DNA of 24,401 nucleotides from Rhizosphaericola sp047606825 (GCA_047606825.1 JASGDY010000044.1:1-24401); one strand, 5' to 3'; counted from the first letter of the stretch, positions 1-7,875 are shown. Program-made: numbers and translations. The notes: generated by a model from the sequence alone, not told the origin.

Positions 1-84
1 CTTGCAGCGGTAGCGGGCACGGCCCCGGATATGTCCGTTTTTGACTCGTTCGGGGCTTTTGCATTTGGGGCAATGGTCTATCAT
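1..84 (-). CDS. IS1-family transposase, N-terminal fragment (cut by window edge)
   Basis: Reading leftwards from an ATG at 84 gives 28 residues running off the window edge without a stop. They contain CPKC followed by a VKNGHIRGRARYRCK segment. This is the zinc-ribbon N-terminus typical of InsA/IS1-type transposases, which bind DNA through this finger before the catalytic DDE part. The rest of the element lies outside the window, so its terminal repeats cannot be checked. It sits beside the A/T-rich operon starting at 379, fitting a mobile or accessory location. The family call rests on the zinc-ribbon pattern only. Confidence 0.7.
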   Translation of the reverse strand, partial: MIDHCPKCKSPERVKNGHIRGRARYRCK

Positions 85-378
85 TTTACTTTTTCACAAA
101 TGTAATAAAATATATCATTCTTTAGTTACTAATACCAAATAGATTACATCGAATGGACAATAATCAAAATTCTCCATACTAAAAAAAACTTTTGCCATGA
201 CATATTGAACTCACTTACTCATTAACCGACATCAAAGCCAAATACAACTACTATCCACAAGAGTACAATATTCCTAATGCTTGGTAAATTTTATATCTAA
301 ATTGGCTGTAATCTCAAAAAGGAGTTACTTTTATCCATTTTTTCTTAAATTGCAGATAAAAAGACAGGAAGGCTAAAA
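85..378. other. A/T-rich intergenic stretch between IS fragment and dndC operon
   Basis: No gene is recognised here. The stretch probably includes the end of the IS element and the promoter and leader of the dndC operon. An AGGAAGG just before the ATG at 379 is a good ribosome-binding site. No clear TTTG/TAnnTTTG promoter pair is visible. An open stretch of 28 codons at 201-287 ending in IPNAW could be the tail of a lost gene, but it is too short to claim. Confidence 0.4.
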
Positions 379-1719
379 ATGTCATTGAATATACAACACT
401 TAGAAAACGAAATAATTGACCAATACTTATATGACGATTTGGATAGACCTTGGATAATCGGTTTTAGTGGTGGTAAAGACAGTACAATGTTATTGCAGGT
501 TGTGTGGAATGCTTTGAAAAGGATAGAACCATATTTGTTGAAACGGAAAATCTATATTGTTTGTAACGATACATTAGTGGAAAACCCGAGGATTGTAAAG
601 TTCATTGACAAAACGCTCGCAAAAATTAAAAAAGCTGCCAACTTGCAAAATCTTCCAATGATTGAAGTTCATCAGACAACGCCAAAACTTGACGACAGTT
701 TTTGGGTTCGTTTGATAGGACTTGGCTACCCAGCTCCGAACAGATTTGTACGTTGGTGTACTGAACGCTTAAAAATAAACCCGACAACAAATTTCATTTT
801 AGAAAAGATAAACGAAAATGGAGAAGCGATTATTTTGTTGGGAACCAGAAGTGCCGAAAGTTCAAGCCGTGCAGCCTCAATCAAAAAACACGAAATAAAA
901 GGTCAGCGTTTGCGTAAACATCAACTGCCAAACGCATTTGTCTATGCCCCTATAAAAGACGTAAGCACGAATGAATTGTGGCAATATCTTAACCAAGTTC
1001 CGCCTCCTTGGGGCGGAACGCATAAAGAATTGGTTACGCTCTATCGTAACGCTAATGCGGGCGACTGCCCTTTAGTGATTGACGATTCTACACCAAGTTG
1101 CGGAAATAGTCGTTTTGGCTGTTGGGTTTGTACAGTTGTGAACAAAGACAAGTCAATGGAAGGGTTAATTGAAAATGGAGAAGAATGGATGCAACCACTT
1201 TCCGAAATCAGAAACTTTTTAGTGGAAACAAGAGACAATCCCGAAACTTACCGTGAACAACGAAGAAGAGACGGTTCAATAAAAGAAGGTATTTGGGGTC
1301 CTTACAAATTTGAAACACGAGTTGAAATTTTAAAACGAATATTAAAAGCGCAAAAAGCAATAGAAAAAACAGAAGGTGTTGAGTTAATCACACATCAAGA
1401 AATGGTACTCATTCAGTACCATTGGTTCAGAGACAACTATTTTAAAACTAAAGTTTCAGATATATACAAACGTGTTTATAAAACCAATTTGGATATGAGT
1501 AAACAAGAAGAACAACTTAAACAGGAAACTGAATTGTTAAGACAGTCCTGCAAAAAAAATCCAGACCACGTTGGGTTAATTAACGATTTATTGAACGTGC
1601 AAAAAACTAAAATTCTGATGCGAAAAAAAATCGGGCTTTCTTCTGATTTAGAAAATCAGTTAGAAAACCACATTGCCAAAACAAAAAAGTCGGATAGGAA
1701 AGAAATGCTGTTTGCTTAA
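379..1719 (+). CDS. dndC: DndC-type phosphorothioation sulfurtransferase (PAPS-reductase/ATP-pyrophosphatase family)
   Basis: The 446-residue protein has the PP-loop SGGKDS at residues 30-35, within WIIGFSGGKDSTMLL. Cysteines lie at 127 (RWCTERLK), 230, 241, 248 and 251; the last three fall in SCGNSRFGCWVC, the expected 4Fe-4S ligand region of DndC. In known Dnd systems DndC uses ATP and sulfur from a cysteine desulfurase to help replace a non-bridging oxygen of the DNA backbone with sulfur. The C-terminal third (about 340-446) is basic and probably helical. AGGAAGG precedes the ATG. It is the first gene of a tight operon, with the next start 9 bp after its stop. No dndB, dndD or dndE is seen, so the product could be another thio-modification. 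IbrA-like relatives are the main alternative, but the cysteine pattern favours DndC. Confidence 0.88.
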   Translation: MSLNIQHLENEIIDQYLYDDLDRPWIIGFSGGKDSTMLLQVVWNALKRIEPYLLKRKIYIVCNDTLVENPRIVKFIDKTLAKIKKAANLQNLPMIEVHQTTPKLDDSFWVRLIGLGYPAPNRFVRWCTERLKINPTTNFILEKINENGEAIILLGTRSAESSSRAASIKKHEIKGQRLRKHQLPNAFVYAPIKDVSTNELWQYLNQVPPPWGGTHKELVTLYRNANAGDCPLVIDDSTPSCGNSRFGCWVCTVVNKDKSMEGLIENGEEWMQPLSEIRNFLVETRDNPETYREQRRRDGSIKEGIWGPYKFETRVEILKRILKAQKAIEKTEGVELITHQEMVLIQYHWFRDNYFKTKVSDIYKRVYKTNLDMSKQEEQLKQETELLRQSCKKNPDHVGLINDLLNVQKTKILMRKKIGLSSDLENQLENHIAKTKKSDRKEMLFA

Positions 1720-1728
1720 TTATACCCT

Positions 1729-3243
1729 ATGTCAAAAATTTTACTTGATACAAATATTATTATTCATCGTGAAGCGTCAAAGGTGATTAATACTGATATT
1801 GGTATCTTGTTTAATTGGATTGACAAACTAAAATACTTAAAATACATACACCCTTTAACTGTTGAAGAATTAAACCGAAATCAAGATGCCAGAACGGTTG
1901 AAACAATGAATATCAAAATCAGTAGTTACAATCTGATTAAAAACCCTGCACCGACAAGTGATATTTTAGAAGCCGTAAGCAAACAAGTAGATACTACGCC
2001 AAACGACAGAAATGACACTTTAATATTAAATGAGATTCTTTGCGATAGAGTTGATATTTTAATTTCAGAAGACAAGAAAATTTATACTAAAGCAGCACTT
2101 TTAGGAATTTCTGATAAAGTTTATAAAATTGAACAGTTTCTTGAAAAGGTAGTTGCCGAAAATCCCGATTTAGTAGATTACAAAGTGCTTGCTGTAAAGA
2201 AAGTAGATTTTGCACAAGTAGATTTGCAAAATGCTTTTTTTGACAGTTTTCGGGAAGATTACAATGGCTTTGATAAATGGTTCAACAAAAAGGCTGATGA
2301 AACGGCATACATTTGTTACAGCAATAACGAGCTTTCAGCTTTCCTTTATGTCAAGGTAGAAGATGAGAATGAGAACTATGCTGATATTACACCTAATTTT
2401 TCACGGAAGAAGCGATTAAAAATAGGAACGTTTAAAGTTACCAGCAATGGCTTTAGGATTGGGGAACGGTTTTTGAAAATTATTTTTGACAATGCTCTTC
2501 AATATCGTATTTCGGAAATTTATGTAACAATTTTTGATAAAAGACCGGAACAGCAACGTTTGATAGCGTTGCTTGAAGAATGGGGATTTTATTACTTCGG
2601 AAACAAGACCACACCAACAGGAGAAGAAAAAGTATATGTAAAAGATTTTGACCGAAACCAATTAATTAATAGCGAACTTCCTAAAAAATCTTTCCCTTTT
2701 AGCTCAAAACTAAGCAAGGTTTACATTGTTCCAATATACCCTGCTTACCATACAGAACTTTTTCCCGATTCAATATTGAGAACAGAATCATCTAAAGACT
2801 TTATAGAAAATGAGCCGCATAGAAATGCCTTGAGCAAAGTATATATTTCACGTTCTCTTTACAAGGACTTGAAAACAGGCGACTTAATTGTTTTTTATCG
2901 GACAGGCGAAAGTGGTAATGCTATTCATACAGGAGTAGCCACAACAATAGGAATTGTTGAATCGGTAATTGATAATATTCCTAATGAAGAAGCATTCGTG
3001 AAATTATGCAGAAAAAGAAGTGTCTTTACAGATGATGAGCTAAAGAAACATTGGAATTATCGCAAAACGAGTAAACCTTTTATCGTGAATTTTCTTTACA
3101 CACATTCTCTTAAAAAGCGACCAAATCTAAAATGGCTAAATGATAATGGTATAATTCCAAATATTTTGGATATGCCAAGAGGGTTTAGAGAGATAACAAG
3201 AGAAAATTTCAATCAAATTTTAAAATACTCTACAGGAAAATGA
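1729..3243 (+). CDS. PIN - GNAT - EVE/PUA-like three-domain fusion protein
   Basis: Three modules are visible in this 504-residue protein. Residues 1-140 form a PIN-type nuclease: LLDTN (D7), the TVEEL acidic pair near 46, D96 in NDRNDTLIL and D115 in ISEDKKI, the usual acidic Mg-binding set. Residues about 190-310 resemble a GNAT acetyltransferase, with a motif-A-like SNGFRIGERFLK at 239-250 and LLEEWGFYYFG near 281-291. Residues about 330-504 look like an EVE/PUA-type domain (TGDLIVFYRTGE, then HTGVATTIGIVES); such domains often read modified bases. It lies between dndC and an ASCH gene whose ATG overlaps its TGA. Nuclease and acetylation activities are inferred from the folds, and the substrates are unknown. 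The PIN part is confident and the EVE part moderately so. Confidence 0.7.
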   Translation: MSKILLDTNIIIHREASKVINTDIGILFNWIDKLKYLKYIHPLTVEELNRNQDARTVETMNIKISSYNLIKNPAPTSDILEAVSKQVDTTPNDRNDTLILNEILCDRVDILISEDKKIYTKAALLGISDKVYKIEQFLEKVVAENPDLVDYKVLAVKKVDFAQVDLQNAFFDSFREDYNGFDKWFNKKADETAYICYSNNELSAFLYVKVEDENENYADITPNFSRKKRLKIGTFKVTSNGFRIGERFLKIIFDNALQYRISEIYVTIFDKRPEQQRLIALLEEWGFYYFGNKTTPTGEEKVYVKDFDRNQLINSELPKKSFPFSSKLSKVYIVPIYPAYHTELFPDSILRTESSKDFIENEPHRNALSKVYISRSLYKDLKTGDLIVFYRTGESGNAIHTGVATTIGIVESVIDNIPNEEAFVKLCRKRSVFTDDELKKHWNYRKTSKPFIVNFLYTHSLKKRPNLKWLNDNGIIPNILDMPRGFREITRENFNQILKYSTGK

Positions 3244-3623
3244 AAGTAGTATTGTCAATAAAGCCAGAGTTTGCACATAAGATTTTTGAAGGGACTAAAA
3301 AGTTTGAGTTCCGAAAATCTATTTTTAAAAACAAAAACGTTAAAACGGTTATTGTATATGCTTCATCGCCATTACAACAGGTAATAGGCGAATTTGAGAT
3401 AGAGAAAATTTTAAGTTATGACCTTGATACATTATGGGATTTGACACAAGATTTTTCAGGTATAACACAAGATTTTTTCTATGACTATTTTTCTGATAAA
3501 GAAATAGGTTATGCTATAAAAATTAAAAAGACCAAAAAATATAGAACACCGAAATGTTTGAGGGAAGACTTTAACCTTTTTCCACCACAATCATTTGCAT
3601 ATTTACCCAATGAAAGAGCGTAG
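3240..3623 (+). CDS. ASCH (PUA-like) domain protein
   Basis: This is a single-domain protein of 127 residues. The ASCH signature is near the N-terminus: SIKPEFAHKIFEGTKKFEFR, with G18, K20, E23 and R25 matching the G-x-K-x-x-E-x-R pattern. A strand-rich core follows (TVIVYASSPLQQVIGEFEI) and a typical LCSLREDF-like end is replaced by CLREDFNLFPPQSFAYL. ASCH domains bind RNA or modified nucleotides, and some are small hydrolases. Its ATG overlaps the upstream stop as ATGA, so it is probably translationally coupled to the PIN-GNAT-EVE protein. With that protein it gives the operon two PUA-superfamily domains. The ligand is not predictable from sequence alone. Confidence 0.78.
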   Translation: MKVVLSIKPEFAHKIFEGTKKFEFRKSIFKNKNVKTVIVYASSPLQQVIGEFEIEKILSYDLDTLWDLTQDFSGITQDFFYDYFSDKEIGYAIKIKKTKKYRTPKCLREDFNLFPPQSFAYLPNERA

Positions 3624-3629
3624 CTTTTA

Positions 3630-4592
3630 ATGAACGAACAACTTCCATATTATGTTCATTGCTTTACGCATCTGAAAAGAGATGCAAAAAATGGTGGTGC
3701 ACCACATAAACCAATTTTGCTATTGAGCATAATAAGTCTATTTGAGAAAGGAATATTCACCAACAATCAAATTCATATTTTACCCGAATTGGTTGCTTAT
3801 TTCAAATCAAATTGGACGAAATTGGTAACGACCAATCATCATCCGATTTTTGCAATGCCTTTTTATCATATGATTTCCGAGCCTTTTTGGAAATTGATTG
3901 CAAATGTCGGTTGCGAAAAATGGATTGAATCCAAAAGTTCAATGCGGAGTTTGCAAAACCTGACAACAGCCCTAAACTTTGCCTTGATTGACGATGACCT
4001 TTCAGAATTATTGTTGAAACCAGAAAGTAGAGATGTGCTTAAAATTTCCATTTTAGGCAGATATTTTCCTAATACAAAATCAAATTACGGAACAAATGGA
4101 AATGATGATTTGCCAAATGGTTCAATACTTCACGAAAATTCAGAAGAATACAAACGGAAAATAATTGAATTGAAAAGCAAAGTTGATGAAAATTCTTTTC
4201 AAGAAGAAGTTTTTATTCGTAGTGGAATTTTTAAAAGAGAAATTCCCAAGATTTACAATAACACTTGTTGTATTTCGGGAATGAGAATTGATGCTACAAT
4301 AAACGTTTCAATGGTTGATGCTTGTCATATTGTACCATTTAGTTTTAGTTATGATGATAGTGTTTCAAATGGAATTGCATTATGTCCGAATCTTCACAGA
4401 GCGTTTGATAGAGGATTGATTTCTGTAGATGAAAACTACAAACTTCTTGTTTCAAATAAATTCAAAGAAGAAGATAGCCGATACAATATTGGATATTTTA
4501 GAAACAAACAGATTATCTTACCTAATCACAATGCTGATTTTCCGTTAAAAGAAAATTTTAGGTGGCATAAGGAAAATATTTTTAAAGGATGA
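3630..4592 (+). CDS. Phosphorothioate-DNA-binding HNH endonuclease (SBD-HNH, ScoMcrA-like)
   Basis: The N-terminal 150 or so residues match the sulfur-binding domain (SBD) of type IV enzymes such as ScoMcrA: GAPHKPILLLSI at 23-34, then EPFWKLI near 84-90 and a W at 98. Residues about 205-275 form an HNH nuclease: CCISG near 213, DACHIVP with H233, and NGIALCPNLHRAFDRGL with N247, N254 and H256. Characterised relatives bind phosphorothioated DNA through a hydrophobic pocket and cut nearby. It begins 6 bp after the ASCH stop, and its own TGA overlaps the next ATG (ATGA). Encoding it with a DndC homologue is notable, because a PT-dependent nuclease could attack self-modified DNA. The SBD assignment is from motifs, not from a structure comparison. 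Confidence 0.8.
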   Translation: MNEQLPYYVHCFTHLKRDAKNGGAPHKPILLLSIISLFEKGIFTNNQIHILPELVAYFKSNWTKLVTTNHHPIFAMPFYHMISEPFWKLIANVGCEKWIESKSSMRSLQNLTTALNFALIDDDLSELLLKPESRDVLKISILGRYFPNTKSNYGTNGNDDLPNGSILHENSEEYKRKIIELKSKVDENSFQEEVFIRSGIFKREIPKIYNNTCCISGMRIDATINVSMVDACHIVPFSFSYDDSVSNGIALCPNLHRAFDRGLISVDENYKLLVSNKFKEEDSRYNIGYFRNKQIILPNHNADFPLKENFRWHKENIFKG

Positions 4593-4834
4593 AATACCAA
4601 ATATTAGAAATAACATACAATCACTTTCAGGAGTGCTATGAATTATGGCTTCATAACTTTGATACTGATGATAAATTATATCCATTAACACATAGTTTAT
4701 CACTCAATGTTAGTCGAAATAGGGATACATTGCGTGAATGTGCCCGAAAACGGTATCCCGAAATTTATAATCCCCACACAATTATCAACCAGAAAATTTA
4801 TGATAAACGCCTGCCTGCTATTTTAGACCTTTGA
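4589..4834 (+). CDS. N-terminal part of frameshifted ParB-fold protein
   Basis: This 81-residue frame starts on an ATGA overlap with the nuclease gene and stops at TGA 4832-4834, immediately followed in frame by TAG. The last residues are DKRLPAILDL. One frame over, the sequence continues directly as DSDKFKVIEGNRRLSAV, the core motif of ParB/Srx-fold proteins. The first ATG of that second frame (4884) lies after this motif. The two frames therefore appear to be halves of one gene. The first half alone shows no recognisable domain; SRNRDT may be a weak match to the first ParB box. Whether it is a mutation, a sequencing error or recoding is open. Confidence 0.55.
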   Translation: MKYQILEITYNHFQECYELWLHNFDTDDKLYPLTHSLSLNVSRNRDTLRECARKRYPEIYNPHTIINQKIYDKRLPAILDL

Positions 4835-4837
4835 TAG
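4829..4837 (+). other. CTT-TGA-TAG frameshift junction in the ParB-fold gene
   Basis: At the junction the upstream frame reads GAC CTT TGA TAG. Skipping one base after CTT restores the downstream ParB frame (GAT AGC GAT AAA). CTT followed by TGA is the same slippery codon/stop pair used for the +1 recoding of the release factor 2 gene prfB. The strong Shine-Dalgarno-like stimulator found just before the prfB site is absent here. A one-base deletion in the run CCTTTG explains the data equally well. Confidence 0.5.
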
Positions 4838-4883
4838 CGATAAATTTAAAGTAATTGAAGGCAATAGAAGATTATCGGCTGTA

Positions 4884-5714
4884 ATGTTATTAAATGAACC
4901 GACACTTGTTGACGTTCAAAAAACAAAGATTGAAAAAGTTTTAGCCGAAACGGATAAGAGACCGAAAAAAATTCCTTGCCTAATATTTGAAAAAGAAACT
5001 GACATACATAACTATTTAGGTTATCGCCACATTACAGGAATTAAAGAATGGAAACTTTTGGAAAAGTCCAGGTATTTATCGGATTTATGGAAAAATAGTT
5101 TTGGCAAATATACAATTCAAGAAGCCGCAAGAGAAATTGCAAAAGTAATAGGTAGCAGAAAAGATTATGTACAAAGGATTTTAGCGGGGTACGAACTTTA
5201 CAAAATAATTGAGGATGAGAAATTTTATCGTATCAACGGCGGTAATTTGGATGACACAAATTTTCATTTCAACTACATCGCTGACAGTTTAAATAAATCA
5301 AACATTGCTAAATTTTTAGGAGTTGAGACTAATGCAGAAAATCCAATTGAAAATATTAATGAAGAAAATCTTTCAAAATGGACACATTGGTTATTTGAAA
5401 AGAATGAACAAAATAAAACACGGCTTATTGGAGATAGTTACGACTTAACTTCATTGAATGCTATATTGGGAAATGAAGAAGCTACCAAAGCATTTGAAAA
5501 TGGAGCTACCCTTGATGAAGCAAAAGAACTTACAGAAGTTTATGATGACCAGTTTACCGATTTTATTAAAAAATCATTGCGGAATATTGAAAGTGCGGAT
5601 AGGATTGTTACAAGGGTAAAGGGCAATCCTATTGAAGTTATTGAAGACCTTAAAAACATTAGGCTTATTGCACAAAAAATTATTAGGGCTATAGAAGAAA
5701 AAAACGACGAATAA
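4884..5714 (+). CDS. ParB/Srx-fold DNA-binding protein, C-terminal frame (gene split by frameshift)
   Basis: The annotatable frame begins at ATG 4884, but its coding sense clearly starts earlier, from 4833. There VIEGNRRLSAV (4851-4886), the hallmark ParB box, is read. A linker follows, then YRHITGIKEWKLLEKSRYL (residues 47-65), resembling the second ParB box, and a probable helix-turn-helix near residues 76-104 (YTIQEAAREIAKVIGSRKDYVQRIL). The C-terminal 170 residues are acidic and helical and unrecognised. ParB/Srx-fold proteins paired with PAPS-reductase-family enzymes (IbrB with IbrA) are known, so a DNA-targeting or ATP/CTP-switch role beside DndC is plausible but inferred. The next gene starts 1 bp after the stop. 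If the frameshift is not recoded, this product is probably inactive. Confidence 0.7.
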   Translation: MLLNEPTLVDVQKTKIEKVLAETDKRPKKIPCLIFEKETDIHNYLGYRHITGIKEWKLLEKSRYLSDLWKNSFGKYTIQEAAREIAKVIGSRKDYVQRILAGYELYKIIEDEKFYRINGGNLDDTNFHFNYIADSLNKSNIAKFLGVETNAENPIENINEENLSKWTHWLFEKNEQNKTRLIGDSYDLTSLNAILGNEEATKAFENGATLDEAKELTEVYDDQFTDFIKKSLRNIESADRIVTRVKGNPIEVIEDLKNIRLIAQKIIRAIEEKNDE

Positions 5715-5715
5715 A

Positions 5716-6687
5716 ATGAGTTTCATTGAAAAACTTGCAAAACTTCCGAATATTGCTTTGAAACTTCAAGACAAAGTTTCAAAACGTCATTTACATATTT
5801 ACGCCGACTATGTAGAGTTGATAAGTGTTTTATCAAATAAAAATTTTGTAACTGCAACCGATTTATTAGACAGATTAAAAGATGAAGGAATAATATTTCA
5901 AGTTGAAAATGATGAAGACCAAGCCAAAGATAATGACCAAAATGAAGCATTTGCAATTCAAGTATTTGAACTGTTGGCATATCGTAAGGCAATTTTCGGG
6001 AACGATTACCCTTTTGTCATTCAAGGCAATAACAGAATTCAATTGGAATTAGATAAAATAAACGACAGAAAACGAATTTATATTTACTTATTGCTTTCAT
6101 CCAACTTAAATATTTTTACCGAGTTTGCACCCGAATTAACGAAAGAATTTGAAGCATTTTGTGAAATTTTATTAAAGAATTATTTACCAGCAAAAGCTAC
6201 TATTAAAGCATTTGGAAAAACATCTGCTTACCAAGGAAATGCCCAAGAGAAGATTGCTTTATTAGCGAATGATTTGCATTTAGATTTTAAGTTGAAACAC
6301 TTTAATGATGACAATGTATTAGGCAATCAGGAAAGGGGACTTGATTTGGTTGGTTGGATAGATTTCAATGACAAAATCAATAACTATTTAATCGTAATGG
6401 GACAATGTGCTTGTGGTAAAGAGTGGACTAAAAAAACAAGCGAAACAAAACGGTATGAAAAATATTTTGATTTTGACAGCACAAAACCAATGCATACAAT
6501 GTTTATTCCTTATTGTTTGCAACATCACAATGCTAACAATTTTTTTATGAGTGATGAAATTGGCAAAAGCCTAATTTTTGAGCGTTCAAGATTACTTGAG
6601 TATATAAACGATACGACATTCTTTAACAACTTTCAATCTAAAGAACTTGTTGATAAGTGCCTTGAATTTGAAGAAGATATTGTTTAA
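5716..6687 (+). CDS. Unknown protein, possible PD-(D/E)xK-like nuclease
   Basis: No family can be named for this 323-residue protein. The N-terminal half is helical. The segment at 205-240 reads ERGLDLVGWIDF, a short loop, then YLIVMGQCACGKEW. An acidic residue (D210), then a hydrophobic strand ending in Q230 with K235 five residues on, resembles the D...(E/Q)xK layout of Mrr-like restriction-endonuclease folds. The spacing (Q-x4-K) is unusual, so this is inference. E146 or E150 could complete the site. Near the C-terminus TMFIPYCLQHHN and IFERSRLLEYI look conserved in style. Its ATG follows the ParB-frame stop by 1 bp, making it the last gene of the operon. Its stop overlaps that of the convergent desulfurase gene. 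Confidence 0.55.
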   Translation: MSFIEKLAKLPNIALKLQDKVSKRHLHIYADYVELISVLSNKNFVTATDLLDRLKDEGIIFQVENDEDQAKDNDQNEAFAIQVFELLAYRKAIFGNDYPFVIQGNNRIQLELDKINDRKRIYIYLLLSSNLNIFTEFAPELTKEFEAFCEILLKNYLPAKATIKAFGKTSAYQGNAQEKIALLANDLHLDFKLKHFNDDNVLGNQERGLDLVGWIDFNDKINNYLIVMGQCACGKEWTKKTSETKRYEKYFDFDSTKPMHTMFIPYCLQHHNANNFFMSDEIGKSLIFERSRLLEYINDTTFFNNFQSKELVDKCLEFEEDIV

Positions 6688-7862
6688 GCCATAGCCCTTA
6701 ATTCAGCAACAGTATTTTTCACAGAGTCAATCACAACGTCAATTTCATCTTTGGTGTTGAATTTTCCAACTGAAAAACGAATACTATTGAAGGCTTCGGT
6801 TTCGTTCAATCCCATTGCAATAAGAACGTGAGAGGGTTCTATGGAAGCAGATGTACAAGCACTTCCATTGCTTACGGCAATTAAAGGCAGGTCTGTTTCG
6901 GGATTGCTCAAACCCATAATCATTGCATCACTATCAGCTCCACTAAACAAAATGTTTGATGTATTGTACAAACGATTTTCAAGACTTCCATTTACAGAAG
7001 TTTCATCTATTTTCAACAATTCGGTTTCTAAATAATCTCGTAGTTCACGGATTTTTTCGGAATTGATTTGCATTTCTTTTTGAGCCAACTCACAAGCTGT
7101 TCCTAATGCTACAATCCCGGGAACATTTAAAGTTCCACTTCGCAAACCTTTTTCGTGTCCGCCACCGTGCAACAATGCAGGTATTTTTACACGATTATCT
7201 CTTTGACGAACAAACAAAGCACCTACACCTTTTGGAGCGTAGAGTTTATGTCCACTCATACACAACAAATCAATGCCAAAATCATCTACATTTATGAGTA
7301 TTTTTCCAACGGCTTGTGTTGCATCAGACATAAACAAAGCACCGACATTGTGCGTTAATTCTGCAATTTCTTTGATTGGCTGAATTACGCCTGTTTCGTT
7401 GTTTGCCAACATTACTGACACCAAGATAGTATCATCTCTCAAAACGGATTTTAATTCATTTAAATCAATCAATCCGTCCGCATTGACAGACAAACAAGTT
7501 ACTTCGTAACCTTTCGTTTCCAAATATTGACAAGTATCTAAAACAGCCGAATGTTCGGTTAAAACCGTAACAATGTGTTTTCCTTTTTTCTGATAATTTT
7601 CGGCAATACCTTTTATGGCAAGATTTATCGCTTCCGTTGAACCGCTTGTAAACACAATTTCGTGTGGTTCTGCACAGACAAGTTCAGCGACCTGTTTTCG
7701 TGCGACTTTGACAGCTTCATATGCACCGACACCAAATTGATGTGTGCTATTTGCGTTTGCAAATTCAGACGTAAGAAACGGCATCATCGCTTCCAACACC
7801 CTTTTGTCTATTGGCGTTGTCGCATTATTATCTAAATATATGATTTGCCTTTTATTTTCCAT
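6684..7862 (-). CDS. Cysteine desulfurase (IscS/NifS family, DndA-like role)
   Basis: This PLP enzyme takes sulfur from L-cysteine and leaves it as a persulfide. From the ATG at 7862 it has 392 residues: YLDNNATTPID at the N-terminus, TEHSAV with H104, SGHKLYAPKG with the PLP lysine K206, and SNGSACTSASIEPSHV with catalytic C336. Length and motifs fit IscS/DndA. An open frame reaches back to 7919, but the family starts at the LDNNATT region and a TAnnTTTG box lies between the two starts, so 7862 is preferred. It is convergent with the dndC operon, sharing 4 bp at the stops, and is A/T-rich like it. The likely partner is the DndC homologue, as DndA/IscS with DndC in known systems. A housekeeping IscS role cannot be excluded, but no isc genes are adjacent. 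Confidence 0.87.
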   Translation of the reverse strand: MENKRQIIYLDNNATTPIDKRVLEAMMPFLTSEFANANSTHQFGVGAYEAVKVARKQVAELVCAEPHEIVFTSGSTEAINLAIKGIAENYQKKGKHIVTVLTEHSAVLDTCQYLETKGYEVTCLSVNADGLIDLNELKSVLRDDTILVSVMLANNETGVIQPIKEIAELTHNVGALFMSDATQAVGKILINVDDFGIDLLCMSGHKLYAPKGVGALFVRQRDNRVKIPALLHGGGHEKGLRSGTLNVPGIVALGTACELAQKEMQINSEKIRELRDYLETELLKIDETSVNGSLENRLYNTSNILFSGADSDAMIMGLSNPETDLPLIAVSNGSACTSASIEPSHVLIAMGLNETEAFNSIRFSVGKFNTKDEIDVVIDSVKNTVAELRAMA

Positions 7863-7875
7863 ACTTAAATTACGA

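Noticed and set aside
201..287. A 28-codon open stretch upstream of dndC that might be the tail of dndB or another lost gene
   Set aside because: It is too short and matches no motif; a run this long without a stop is expected by chance.
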